Of a stretch of 64,000 nucleotides of DNA, positions 33,304 to 45,230 are shown one piece after another. The notes below the pieces were generated by a model. It was not told the origin of the DNA and did not search any database. It worked only from the letters and a program-made list of their open reading frames with translations. The translations under genes were made by a program, and so were the position numbers. Positions within the stretch are counted from its first letter, which is position 1; each line of letters begins with the position of its first letter. Source of the stretch: Oegoconia quadripuncta (lineage: Eukaryota > Arthropoda > Insecta > Lepidoptera > Autostichidae); NCBI GenBank assembly GCA_949316235.1, contig OX438750.1, forward strand, positions 22,446,865-22,510,864, in the 5' to 3' direction.

Positions 33304-34719
33304 TTCGCAGTTGCCGACACATTATCGGCAACTACAAGAAATTCTGCGAAAAAAACTGCAACATTACCATTAAAGTTACCAACATACCATGAAGCTAGAC
33401 AGTGATAGGTAGGTATATGTTTCTCATTTCCTAACATACATATACATAGTATTTAGATAGATTTAGAATATTGCAGAACTTAACCGTCTTCTTTGATCAC
33501 TGTAGGTAGACATCATCCGGTTTCCAAAACGAAGTTGGTGGGTATATTCTCAACGGGCTACAAGTTCAGTACTTTGGTTGGAAACACAGATTCTAATGTA
33601 TCAAACAATATAGATAAGATGGCAATGGATAGGAAAATTTTTTGTAATCTAAAAGCTTGCCCTCAAATTAAATATGCCGCGAAAGCTATGATCCAACCAA
33701 TCATCCATCAGAACGTAATCGATGTCGATCACGAGATGACATAATAGTTCCACAGAATAAATAAATAGGTGACACATTCAGACACTGTTAAATACCTAGT
33801 TAGGTAAATTAAACCCGGATACATAGACGCTACAGCATATCAAAGAGACTCCGTGCATATTTGAAATTTTAATTAATCAGTTCCAAATTAACACATCCGA
33901 CTAACATTACATGGTATACCAGAGATTTACTACATGTCTACCAAGATGTGTACAACATCGTATAATGTATGATATCCTTGTACCCTGTATAATTGCTACG
34001 GTAATCTTGCCACTCGACAAATAATTACGACCTAATGAAATAGGCGCTGGTTGCAGGCCGCTTCCTACCAATCTCTCTGTAAAGCAATGACGAGGCCTAT
34101 GTACAGCTCTGTAGCTGAAAGGGTGATGTGATGAAGACAAAATACTAACATATTGGTCAAAGGATAATAGCAGCATTAATAGTAGAAATGGACATAGTTC
34201 CAGTTTATACTTATTCTCATTTTCTCTAAAATCAAAACGCAGAGAATTTCCTTACAACCAGACATTCTAAGTAATATTATCTATAAGTTATCTATCACTA
34301 TCAGAAGACAATAAATCTTGCTAAGCGCCGACGACATCTAATCTATTGCCCACCGACTCCAGAATAAAAGCTATTACCTATGTTTATTTAGAACCAAGCA
34401 CTTACTTGGTTGGACTCGTTTCAATTATAATTACACAAGTTTCTGCAATTAGCTTAACCTGTAGAATGAGGTTTAAACATATACAAGTACACATTGGCAA
34501 TTAAGAAAGAATGACAACCGAGTTACAAAGTGCGAATTTAAATTATTATATCTGTGGATTTCTTAAGCTCTTAGTTCGTTCGTATGTTTTCAGTTATCTG
34601 TATTTTATAAGATATCATTCATTCATGCCATTTATGTGAACTTATTGTGAACGAATTACTGAAACCCCGTGAAACATAGAGTAAGCATTCAGATAGACGA
34701 AACCACCTATGTTAAGCTT
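33304..34719. other. No gene seen
   Basis: 1.4 kb with only short frames (for example 33493-33744 and 33907-34176), with no motif or splice context that I trust. Confidence 0.5.
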
Positions 34720-35060
34720 TGAAACGAACTTTGTCTTTGAAACGACTTTATGGATTTCCATCAAATATGGCTAAGAACCTATCCATGTGTTTAATCTTAT
34801 TAAAAAAATTACAATTTAGAAAACCCTCGAACCCTCGAAAGACTATGATACCATCGAAATACACCAACACACTGAATTAAAAGCTAAGAACCTGTCGAGG
34901 GGACCTGTTAGTTTTTAACATAAAAAACTGCACTGAAATCGGGATACGCTTATTAAGGCTGCGCCGAGCGAAAGACGCGCGCGCTGTTTAGGTATTTCGC
35001 TTGATGCGAATGTGCGTATGGCAGACCGAACACCGTCCGAGCGTAAACATATGTAACTCA
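34720..35060 (-). repeat. Dispersed repeat I, copy 2
   Basis: Its complement matches 13380-13630 (ttggtgtatttcgatggtat, gttcttagccatatttgatg). It also extends into a GC-richer part with gcgcgcgctgttta. Confidence 0.6.
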
Positions 35061-35289
35061 CATTTTCTTTATTGGGGATTGTATTGGATTTCTTCTCGCA
35101 ATAATTTTCAGGGCTATTTAGTATCAATTATTTTTACTTTGTCTACTCCTTTTTAATATTGACCAAATGTGCTAAAAATTAAAACAAAATCCTTGTTAAA
35201 TTTAATTTTTATTGATCTTTTAGGAAAGTTTATCAATAATGTAAAACTATTGGTGATGTTGCAAAATCTACAGATTATAAAACGCAAAA

Positions 35290-36730
35290 GTTCAATTCAA
35301 TTCAATTTATTAATGTGAAACACAGGTATAAAAGATGTTAGTAAATATTATGGTATAAGTAACACTGTGATCTACTCCATTTTGATGATTGTGATCCATT
35401 TTGGCATACAAAAAAAATGGTTAGTTATTTATCTAAGGTAGGTACATAGGCTTATCTAAGATGGTAGGAATTTTTTGCAAAAAAAAAAACAAATATATTA
35501 CAGTAGATACCCATTAGCTTAGTTTCGAAAATTAATATTATAATTCCATGTCAATTATTAAGAACAATGTTAAAATTGTAAAATACGATTGAAATTGGTA
35601 AATAAAAATGTCAAATTGAAATGAAATTAGATTAAAATTACATAGTCATGGAATATTTAACATGAATTATATTCAGTCATTTATACATTATTCAACACAT
35701 AGAGTCAATAATAATATAACAAGTCAAATAGTAACTCAATGCAAATTAACAACTGCAAATTTAAATTAGGTGCTGTTTTCCCGCTCAGAAACAATCAAGC
35801 AGATTTGTCATTCAAGAAATCTTTAATGGAATAATGTGTTTTTCTATTAAATATTTAAACAACGAACTCTTGAATGTACTTAGATCATGAAATTCTCGAA
35901 TGAATTTAGGTATCTTATTGTATATTATTGGTGCCATTGCAAAGATGCTATTTCTAAAAAGTGTAGTTTTACAGGATACTAAACGTAACTGATCACGTCG
36001 CCGTGCTCGTTTAACATGTTCAAAATGCTCAGGATTAGACCGAACAAAAATTGCAGTCTCGTAAATATAAATAGAAGGAACCGTGAGTAAATTCAGCTGC
36101 TTATAGAAGGGTTTGCAAGAATCTGTGCGTCGCAAATTACAAATAACTCTTATACATCGCTTCTGGGCTATAAACACTTGTTCATTGTCTGTGGCATTCC
36201 CCCAGAAAATTATACTATATCTCAGAGTAGAAGCTACGTAGCCATGATAGGCCGTAAGTATAGCTCCGCGGTTAACAGTTTTGCTTAAGATATGTAATGC
36301 ATATGAGAACTTTGTTACTTTTTTGCATACTTCATTTATTTGTGTCGTCCATTCCATGTTACTGTCAATATTAATACACAAGAATTGAGTTACTGATGCT
36401 TCATCCACCCTTTTACTATTATATTGTACATTTGTTGTCATATTTAAATGGTTTCTTTGTTTAAAGTTCATTATTTTCGTTTTGTCTAGGTTAATCTTAA
36501 GGTTATTACATTCCAACCAGTCAATGATAGATGAAAGACTGCTGTTGATATCCTCTTCATCCTCATATACCACAGTGCTATCATCGGCAAATAACACCAT
36601 AGGATGATTTGTAGATTTCGGAATGTCATTTATATATATTAGAAAAAGGAGTGGGCCTAATACACTGGCCTTGAGGTACACCGTAGTGCACATGTCTAGT
36701 TCCAGATGTATAGGATTGTATGTATGTATA
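35290..36730 (-). mobile_element. 5'-truncated LINE (CR1/Jockey-superfamily-like)
   Basis: It holds the second half of a reverse transcriptase and a 3' region ending in a (TTGAA) microsatellite (attgaattgaattgaa, about 35294-35312), as in CR1/L2-like elements. The 5' end lies at roughly 36700-36735, inside the third exon of the candidate gene. Close to that end the other frame reads SGTRHVHYGVPQG, so a one-base shift separates it from the downstream SVLGPLLF frame. Truncation at the 5' end is usual for LINE insertions. Confidence 0.8.
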
Positions 36731-36885
36731 CAACCAAGTGCTGAGTTATGACTTGAAATTTCTTGTAGTTGTTGATAAATGTAAGTAAAATTTATAATTC
36801 TGTTTCCGTTTATTGTAATTTCTTCTTGCTTTTCATTTTCAATATCTATATTTAATTCAAAATCAGACGTTTCTTGCGGAGATTC
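35812..36885 (-). CDS. Chimeric open frame: host-like exon joined to LINE reverse-transcriptase half
   Basis: A continuous frame of 357 codons runs from a splice acceptor (ctgttttttttag|GAATCTCC, exon start 36885) to the stop at 35812. The first 55-60 residues are acidic and then read TINGNRIINFTYIYQQL, resembling the N-terminal region of some Mutator-like transposase-derived insect proteins (a weak, remembered resemblance). From about 36693 (an internal ATG) the frame is LINE reverse transcriptase: SVLGPLLFLIYINDI, FADDS (catalytic Asp pair), and the thumb/C-terminal part. RT motifs before the B box are missing, so enzyme activity is unlikely. The upstream exon at 37223-37315 joins in phase. 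Whether the mRNA is made is unknown. Confidence 0.55.
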   Translation of the reverse strand, partial: ESPQETSDFELNIDIENEKQEEITINGNRIINFTYIYQQLQEISSHNSALGCIHTYNPIHLELDMCTTVYLKASVLGPLLFLIYINDIPKSTNHPMVLFADDSTVVYEDEEDINSSLSSIIDWLECNNLKINLDKTKIMNFKQRNHLNMTTNVQYNSKRVDEASVTQFLCINIDSNMEWTTQINEVCKKVTKFSYALHILSKTVNRGAILTAYHGYVASTLRYSIIFWGNATDNEQVFIAQKRCIRVICNLRRTDSCKPFYKQLNLLTVPSIYIYETAIFVRSNPEHFEHVKRARRRDQLRLVSCKTTLFRNSIFAMAPIIYNKIPKFIREFHDLSTFKSSLFKYLIEKHIIPLKIS

Positions 36886-36985
36886 CTAAAAAAAACAGCA
36901 TTACTAGTAGTTGTCCAAAATAAGTTATTCAGTCAATTATGAAAACTCTTATCAAATGTCCAATTGAATTAAGTGCGTTCCTTGT

Positions 36986-37183
36986 GTACGGTGAATGTAT
37001 CTATGTAACATAACAAAGAACTATGGCGACTTTGTCGAAAAAAAATTCACTCCCCAATCCCCAAACAAATCGGCAATCAGCTGATCGAAATTAGGATGGG
37101 AAATAAATTTTTTGTTATTTTTTTTCAACCATGTCGCCACAGTGAAAGTCGTTTGTTATGTTACATACCTACATTCACCGTAC
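36986..37183. mobile_element. MITE inside the candidate intron
   Basis: Imperfect inverted repeats of about 60 bp: gtacggtgaatgta, then gtaacataacaaa, and a cgccat/cgccac stretch, with the complement ending tacattcaccgtac. The element is 198 bp. It lies wholly within the intron between 37222 and 36886. Confidence 0.8.
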
Positions 37184-37222
37184 AAATTGGACCTTATATT
37201 TGCTACAATTACAAGAACTGAC

Positions 37223-37319
37223 CTGTTCATTATCAATTTGCGTTGTAGTTTTATTTTTTTTCTTGAATCTCGTCTTGCTTATTAATTTATAATATCTTTT
37301 TTTACGGTTTCCCATTTTA
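37223..37319 (-). CDS. Candidate start exon of the chimeric gene
   Basis: An acceptor (attatttgtttcag|TAAAATGG) precedes an ATG at 37315. Thirty-one codons follow, very rich in Lys/Arg (RKKRYYK and KKKNK), up to a donor (GAACAG|GTCAGT) with the intron starting at 37222. The exon ends on a codon border, and the next exon at 36885 starts on one. The Lys/Arg-rich stretch could act as a nuclear-localisation or nucleic-acid-binding segment. Confidence 0.5.
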
Positions 37320-37843
37320 CTGAAACAAATAATAGTTTATTACTGTAATGAATGACGCCATTGCAGTTTTCTTAACTTGGCTCATCTTGTCGAACTCCAC
37401 CCAACTAGACCAATATATTGTCAATCCGAAATTTTATTTCGAAAAAATAATGAATGATTAAATAAGTGAAAGAATACTCTTTATTGCACAAGAAATGAAA
37501 CAACAGTAATATAGGTACTACAGTTATGATAAACTACATTGTACAACTGCGGTGACCTCTTCCGGACAACCGGTGGTTAAAAGAAAATTAAAATTAAAAA
37601 AAAAAGAGAGGTTATTAGAAAGGACAGCTTTACTAAAAATATATGATAATTTATAACATGACAGACAAAACCAGAATAAAGTTGCTACGCAACTGACCAA
37701 TGTCTTAATGAAAGTACAGAACAATAACCTAAATGTAATATGTACATACATCACATATACTTAACTACTGTAACGTCTCTTGGTATTTTTTGTATGCAAT
37801 AAAAAGTTAGCAGTCTATTTAAAACTCCGAAAAATATACTTAC

Positions 37844-37990
37844 ACCGTTTTCGGCCGTCGCCGGTACACGAAATGACGCGATCGGTGTGTATAGTGGCGC
37901 TCAACAAAGTGACGTGCGCTCGCTCTGAACACTTGTGGGCGAGTGAATCACAGCGATGCGCGACATTATTTTATATCGCCGCGCGGCCGC
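37844..37990 (-). promoter_or_regulatory. GC-rich 5' exon and promoter region of the candidate gene
   Basis: A sharply GC- and CpG-rich stretch stands out from AT-rich surroundings. On the minus strand it carries a TATA-like gatataaaat (about 37967-37976), then GC-rich sequence ending at a consensus donor (cggt|GTAAGTAT, intron from 37843). The next acceptor downstream is the one at 37319. The transcription start is not fixed by the sequence. Confidence 0.45.
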
Positions 37991-39412
37991 CATAGTAAAA
38001 ATGTATGGCGGATTTGAAGCGCATTTTGATAAATTCATATCTTAATTGCCTAATACAATTTTTTATATTGGAGACGGTAAATTTGTAGTATAAACACTCC
38101 TGTTTCGGTTGAACTAAAAATAAGCGTAGATTTCTAATGTTATAAACTAAAAAAATACTTAACGCCACCATACGTTTTTTGCATTTTTGTCTAACTTTCC
38201 GTAATTTTGTAGAGTAATGTATAAATAATTTTAACATTTTTCCACGGAGTAAATATTTAGACATTCTTCGTCATGGTAAAAGTATTTTTTTTAAATGTGT
38301 ATATCAAGTATTGTTGAATTTATCAACTTAATAGTAACTGCTGTTTTAGCACATTTCCCTCGGCGCAGGCTTAAGATATCCGGATAAAGTTTGGACACGC
38401 GCATACGCGCACAACGCCATCAAACATATAACACGCGTCGTTTCTCGTCGGGGGTCATTAATAAAATTATGGTACTTCTTCCTTCAGCCCGCTTCCACTA
38501 GAAAGAACATATTATTGATCTAAACATAAATTAAGAATGACGCAGACTTTTGTAATTATTTTTTATTGTTGTGTAAAACGATTAACACAATCAAAATTAT
38601 AAATGTGTATTGTTTGGAATAGATGTCAATTACAAATCTAGATTTAAAACCATCGTCTTTTCATTTTCGGACTAGGAACGGGGAGGGTTGCCACATGTTC
38701 GTTGAATACTGAACATTCGCAATAAGCGTTTCACTTTTTTTTTCACTTTTTCCTTTATAATGCGGATAAGTTATGTATGGTATTCTGCCGTCAGATTTGG
38801 TGTTCGCCAATATTACATTCAAGTTTATGGCGAATATACGCATTGAATGGAATCACGTGCTTCATCTTCGGCTACACCGTCACTTTCTAATAGGTGAGAT
38901 TATGGGCTAACGCGTTTCCAGTTTTTATCCATGACGGTGAACTATTTTCAAATCGATAGATCTTGTCAGTTACAAAATGAAAACGAAACTACGTTTGAAT
39001 GGGAGCTTGAGAGTAAGCAGAGTCATGGAGACTTAATATATTCAAAAGTTTAAGAGGTAACTCCCATATTAATTCACGATTAAACTGTGTAGGTTTTACA
39101 TAATGGATATGTATGATTGGACAAGTGCTGAACAATTATATGTAAATTTAATTTGTAGATATCAATGACACGCGGAACTATGGCGCCTGCGAACCAGTTC
39201 AAATTAAAAGGTAGTCGACCATATAAGGCACCTACACTATTAGTGCTGTCAGTCAGCTTAATTGTTTTTATCCAAAAATGACCGGCGATCTGAGATGTAA
39301 ATGATATACCTACGGGTGATGCTACTTATTAATACTTGGTTTAAGATAGAACGAAAAAAATCGGTTAATTCGATTCTCCTCGGAGGACGCAAAATCGATC
39401 GTAACCTCCACA
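37991..39412. other. No gene seen
   Basis: The sequence upstream of the GC-rich patch has short frames only (for example 37971-38264 minus, 38661-38843 minus). A CpG-richer stretch at 38385-38455 has no motif. Confidence 0.45.
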
Positions 39413-39695
39413 ACCGCCTCCGTGGCTCAATGTAAACAACATAGGGTTTACGATTCGGAGTTTGCGGGTTCGATCCCCAGCGGGGTACATGTTTAGTACT
39501 CGGTTTGGTTGGTGGTAGGCCATTTTAAATGTCCGCTACCACCATCTTATCTAAATCTGCCGCCAAACAGCAATGTTAACAGAGATAAGATAGCCAGTTC
39601 CCCAAATATTTGGGTTTCCGGGTCAGTACGCTTCCAACTTCGGCCTCATCTTCACTTAACATCAGGTGTGATTGAGGTGCTAACCCGTTTTGGGA
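39413..39695 (+). mobile_element. SINE D, best copy
   Basis: Complete head (cctccgtggctcaatg, box B GGTTCGATCCCC) and the body and tail described for 4608-4924. Best reference in the window for this family. Confidence 0.85.
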
Positions 39696-39709
39696 CAAGG
39701 TGATTTTAT

Positions 39710-39990
39710 ATAATATAGGGCTTTGTCCGGGATACGGGGGGAATTCTCAGCTGACCTGAATTTCTAATTGTCTCTTATCGTGGGTGTCGTAAGAGGCGAC
39801 TAAGAGCCTTTTCACAAAAAAACATCTATAGACTTTCACGTACTAACGTCGATGGAAAAGTGAGCCGTGGATGTTATTTCAAGCATTGATCTTTTAATAT
39901 TTGGAACACCCAAACGCTTATGTTTGGGATATGTCTGACCACCCCATTTGGGATAAAGGTCGTGACATTGTGTATGTAGGTATGTTTTAA
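39710..39990 (+). repeat. Dispersed repeat E, copy 2
   Basis: Matches 29228-29490 with indels: gtgggtgtcgtaagaggcga, gccgtggatgtt, gtctgaccaccccatttggg. Confidence 0.7.
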
Positions 39991-41669
39991 AAATTCTATA
40001 AGAGGAATACCATAACTTATGCGTCTTTGTCCTATTATAACATATTAAATCGGTCTCTCAGTTTGTTTAGCAAACAAAACTCTCAATAAAAGTTTAACTT
40101 ATCATGAAAAAAGACTTTGGTATTTGACATTTGACACAAAGTTTTCCTTGAACTTCTTGGTCAATATTATTTTTGCTCTCTGAAATTAACTACGCGTATA
40201 AAGAAACGAGAAGAAAACCGAAAATGAATTGATAAATCACTCAAATATTTACCTAAAAGATGAACAAAGTTTAAATATAAAGTTTATTACTTTAAAAAGC
40301 CACAGAGTTCGTTGGTGGCCCGTGAAATCCCATTTCCGATTATCCAAACATTTCCGATCCGTATTTATAAACAGTATCGACTCGTAGAGTCATAAATAAA
40401 ATCGATGTGTGAATCGATTAGATTATAATCGATGAGTCATAGAGAAACACCGATTGAAGCGTGGGTTTGGACGTCAAATTGCAAAACTGCTTAAGTTAAT
40501 GTCCGGAACTAATCAGATAATTTCCAGTTAAGTTATTATATTTATAGGTAGGGTTGCATTCATGAAAATTTCCGACTAGGAAACCCATTGTTATGAAAGT
40601 TAAAATATTATTTTTATTTATGGTCTCGAGCTTTTGTAGCAGCGTCAGATTTCTTGGTAGAGGTAGGCAAGAGGAAAATAGACGTGGTAAGGTAAGTTAA
40701 AGATAAGGTGGACGGGCGGGGACTAGGGATAGAGTTACACCAAAAGGAGCTCTACTCAAGGATTATCCAATTGTTTAGTCTACAGACAGAAGCGATACCT
40801 TAATTTTTTTGGCAATTTTAATCGTTATATGCAAATCGACATGGAGATATTTCAATCGGGATCAAATAAAAATTGCCTGTCGCAAAAATCTTCCTGATTC
40901 ATCGGGCAGATTATATTCTTGGTATGGGAGTGACTCGAGACAGTGCTTCATAATGTGTTGGCATGTGTAGTGAGTTAAAAGTGTTTGTGCAATTTCATAT
41001 GTAGGGCTAAACATTGACGAGATTTTTGTAAATGTATTTTATCATAAGATTATAAATAATAAGTATCAAAATTCACTGCAATAAACTTCGATTAACATTA
41101 TTATTCATACGTAATGTAGCACTAAAACATTATTGACAAATATAAACTTAACTAAGTATATAATATTAACTTCCAGAGTCCAAGCAAATAATTCGCGCAA
41201 TAATGTTTGAAATTCGCTGTCAACCAAGATGCTATCAGCGGTATAGAAGGAAAGCTATTCAAATTCGCATTTTGAACAAAGACATAGCATTGTGTTTCCG
41301 TAAAGGAAAGGTGGGTGCATACTCCACGTGCCAAATGCTAGCTGCTTAGAGGGACAATAGTTACTGAAGCCTGGTTAGGATTCCCTGCGTTCCTGTGTGA
41401 TATACGAGTACCTATGTAATTCTTCTGTAGTATGAATCTTTGTGTATCGAGCTGACAAAAGATATATTTTAATTATTTCGGCTTTCACTAACTGGACACA
41501 CGTATGTCCAAGTCCACGTGTCCAGTTCATGACAAAACCCTTTTTAACAGGCAGGAAAAGTAATTTTTATTTTATTGATGTGTGTTATGTTGATTGATGA
41601 TTAGTGATGATCATTGATTTCGATCACAAAATACCTTATGATTTTGCGTCGTCCCAAAGATAACCTCAC
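39991..41669. other. No gene seen
   Basis: AT-rich. A cluster of ATCGAT-like words lies at 40385-40435 (aaaatcgatgtgtgaatcga), which may be chance. No coding is recognised. Confidence 0.5.
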
Positions 41670-42070
41670 AAGGGCGAATATTAAGAAGTATGAGCAAGGT
41701 GACTTTGAAAGATAGAATCAGGAATAGTATAATTAGGGAGTTAAGTAGTGTGAAAGAAGGTAGTAGTTGAAAAAGGCATATGGCTTGGACATGTGGAAAG
41801 GATGAATGAATGAAGGCTAACGAAAGAGATTTACGAAGCCAATGTGGATCTACCACACACACACTACACACTTTTTTTTTGTTATAAGAAGACCACGGCG
41901 AACGTACCATGATCAAATCGGGGACAACTTATAGAAAGGCCAAGTCAAGAGTACCATAAACCGACGAGCATGTATGAACATTATGAGAGTGAATGAAGCA
42001 AAAGAGGTGTGTCAGAATCGTACCGAGTGGAAGTCTGTGTTCTCTGCCTATACGGGAAACAGGCTTGACT
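41670..42070 (+). pseudogene. LINE reverse-transcriptase C-terminal remnant
   Basis: In shifting plus-strand frames: a WAGH-like start (ggcttggacatgtggaaagg), LTKEIYEA, RRPRRTYHDQIGDNL, then CVRI and a YTGNR-like end. These follow the order of the last part of common lepidopteran LINE reverse transcriptases. A short T-run (41872-41880) and frameshifts break it. Confidence 0.7.
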
Positions 42071-42567
42071 TTGCAATGTATTGAAATTTAATACAATTTT
42101 GTACCGCTTGGAGCTCGAGTTTCTCTCTAGTCCAATATTATCACTATATAATATTGTGTCAACGGCGTTATGAAACTCGATTTCCAAATCACCTTTTCGA
42201 GCTGAAATAATCGTAATTTTCTATGAAAATATCAGTTGAACGATATCCATTACGCGCCTACGTGTCCTACTAACGCAGGTAAGGTACATTATACCTACTC
42301 TTATCTATTCTGCAGCACAGGGTGCCCTAAATGGCCTGACTGACGACAATTACATTGACTCGTGTAACTCCAATAAGCGTTTTTTGTAGTTGTATAATAG
42401 TCATTATTCATTATTCTTATATTATTATTAGTACAAGAATGACATGTCGTATTTGTGATTTGTAGAATGACCAATTTGACAAATTGTTATGTTTAGAAAA
42501 TGATACAAATTGTAAGCAATTTGTTTGTATGTTACAATTTTTTAATTTTTGACGCACGCTTTTATAC
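42071..42567. other. No gene seen
   Basis: Contains a reversed short tandem motif (gaatgac, cgtatttgtgatttgtagaa) like that at 30124-30190. Confidence 0.45.
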
Positions 42568-42890
42568 AGGGTGAATTTGAATTCGTGTAATTCCCATTGA
42601 CTGGTGACGCCACTCTTGATTACAAACGACTTTTCCCAAGAAAATATAATCGAATTTGATTAAAAAAAAATCAATTACCCATACAAAGTAAACCATTCTA
42701 AACAATTCACGGAAGTCCAACATTTTTCGGCTCTCCACCCCTAATTATGGACAACTTTCCATTAGGAACTATAGCTGAATTTAGCCGAAAATTGTTGGAC
42801 TTCCATACTAAAGGTGGTTTCACAATGGTTTGCTTGTATGGGTAATCGAAATTTTTTTGGTCGAATTCGACCATATCCATATAATTAAAT
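42568..42890. mobile_element. MITE-like fold-back repeat K
   Basis: Arms 42648-42732 and 42783-42872 are inverted copies (acccatacaa(a)g, gaagtccaaca, ttttcggct) with moderate divergence and a 50-bp centre. A related single arm is at 16834-17060. Confidence 0.75.
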
Positions 42891-43523
42891 CATATAGGTA
42901 AAGCAGTCTGCATATCAGAATGAGGGTTCCAGCAACACGTGACATTTTTTTAATTATTTGGCGTATCAGAAGTAGCTGTGTGTGAAAGATGGTAGTACAT
43001 ACCTACGATCATATTAAAATGACTTTTTTTTTTAAATAATTTTTTGTCTTTTACTGTAAGCCAAAACTAACAAAATATAAATGTAATATTTTTTTTATTT
43101 CATATACTTACCAGGAAAACTTAATTGAACAAAAAATTATGTAACATTTCATAAACTTAATGAATTCTAAATGGTTCGATTAGATTCGATATCGGAAAGT
43201 ATGAAACGAATGAAATGGGTGATAGTGAATGAAACATGACCGTGTTCTAAACGATTAGATATCGATACGGCCCCGCAGCCGTACCAAGGTTTTTTTTTGC
43301 GTTCGATCATTAAAAATTTTGTACCTATCACGTAAGCGCCAATAAGTAAATTTTGGTTTATGCCTACGTCAAGTATATCCATAAAGAGGGTTAGCCCCTT
43401 ATCATTGGGTCATTACGTGGTACAGAACTTTATGTGGTACGACGGCTGATGTTTTATTCAAAGTACGTCCTTAATTAAGAATATTTATTTGAATTTTATA
43501 TGTACTTATACTATAAATAAGTA
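42891..43523. other. No gene seen
   Basis: AT-rich spacer; the minus frame at 43167-43382 has no motif. Confidence 0.5.
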
Positions 43524-43900
43524 GGAGCGGCGGCGGCTCAGCGGTTAAGACGCGGTCTCCCAATTTTTGAGATCCGGGTACGATTACCAGGCAGACCATG
43601 TACCAATGCGTTTTTTAATTTAATTTAATTACTTATGTGCATTTATCCGACTGCTCTAAACGGTGAAGGAAGACATCGTGAGGAAACCTACATGCCTGAG
43701 AAATAGAAATTCTAAGGCATGTGAAGTCCCCAATCCACATTGGGCCAGCGTGGTGGACTCTATAGTCCACCACGCTGCCATATAGTCCAGCCTTCCCTCG
43801 TATAATGAGGGAATATGGGCTATCCAATACTCCCTCATTATACGAGGGAAGGCCTAAATCCCTATGCATTGGGATGTTTACGGGCTGATTGATGATGATT
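43524..43900 (+). mobile_element. SINE C with internal fold-backs
   Basis: Head ggcggctcagcggttaagac, degraded box B, and tail ending gggctgattgatgatgat. Compared with the copies at 18.2 and 23.6 kb, extra sequence creates two hairpins: 43746-43777 (14-bp perfect stem, 4-nt loop) and 43791-43852 (28-bp arms, 22 bp of them perfect). Confidence 0.85.
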
Positions 43901-43904
43901 TGTA

Positions 43905-44030
43905 TTTTGCAGCCGCCATATTGGGTTTTTTACATTAAAATGTATTCTGATCAAGACGAATTCAGCGACAACTTGCACTTTAAAATGCCGTTTAAAAATC
44001 TACATACATACATTCGAAAAACATTACTCT
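43905..44030 (+). repeat. Repeat F copy
   Basis: The segment gtattttgcagccgccatat and aaatgtattctgatcaagac followed by gaattcagcgacaacttgca is a diverged member of family F, directly abutting the SINE. Confidence 0.6.
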
Positions 44031-44504
44031 CCTTCTTGGACCTATTGGATAAAAACACACGGAACGTCAGTGCAATGTTCACGTCTGCGAACGGTATTAT
44101 ATAACGCAGTCCAGCCCGACCCTATCCAAACATAAGATCAGACAAGCCCCGGTAAATTACCAACATGTCATTTGGACCATAAAACGGTAATATAACGGAG
44201 TTTGATCGCTCACTCATCTGGGTTTATTGGATGTAAATATTATCATTAAGCGAGTGTTCATTAAGGATATCCTATGCTATACTGAAAGAGATCTTTACTG
44301 CTTTTCGTTTTAAAAATATTTACCATGCTATATTAAATTTTTCCTGATTTTTAGTCTATTTATTTCATAAAGTTTTTATACTAGAAGCAAACTGACCATA
44401 GGAGTAAATAGCAAGACGAATTTTCATACAAAAGAATAAGCTACATTTTAGACTTTGACGTGTCAAGAAACGTCTAAAATTTGATTATATTGTCTGGTTT
44501 ATAA
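44031..44504. other. No gene seen
   Basis: Nothing recognised. Confidence 0.5.
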
Positions 44505-44720
44505 TAACAATACAACCAATATTTACATTTAAAAGTTTACAATTTAGAAAATCCCTTATGTACCATCATATCATTCAAATAAACCAAACAACTATGTTTA
44601 AAGCTAAAGATCTCAGAAACGACTTAACCGATTTTCATCAAATATGACTGTAGTAAAAAAACCGTACTCAAATCGGACCAGCATTATTAAGATACATCGG
44701 AACAAAGTCACACGCACACA
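44505..44720 (-). repeat. Dispersed repeat I, copy 3
   Basis: Shares acaatttagaaaa, aaagctaa and ttttcatcaaatatg with the family at 34720-35060. Confidence 0.5.
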
Positions 44721-45018
44721 CGTGACATGGGATGGGTTTAAATAAATTTTTCTTACTTACGCACACACACGTCTATCTATATAGGTGGCCTAAGCGTTAC
44801 CGTTGCGTATACATAGCTACTATTTATTACAATTTATTTAAATTCCCTTCGAAGAGGTGGAAATTAGTGGGAGTCTCCTTCCTCGTAATCCACCTCGGGT
44901 AACAGATTCACCAGCTCTACAGAGTAAGGAGATAAAAGACTTGCTAATCTGTGGTAATACCTACAAGTTTCAAACTTAGTCTCATTGTATTGTGTGCTGT
45001 CGAGTAAATAACTATTTA

Positions 45019-45230
45019 AGTATTTATAAACCAAAAAACGCGACAGCATATTTTGTATTTTGCGGACGCTATGTTGGATTTTTTACCATAAAATGTATCC
45101 TATGACACTCCAGGTATCAGGACGAATCTAACGACACCATGCATTTAGAAATCAGTCAAGCCTTTTAGGCTACAAGATGCGTCAAAGGAACGGACATACA
45201 TAAACTCGAATAACATAACCCTCCTTTCTT
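45019..45230 (+). repeat. Repeat F copy
   Basis: Close match to 31421-31590 and slightly longer (agtcaagccttttaggctac). Confidence 0.75.
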
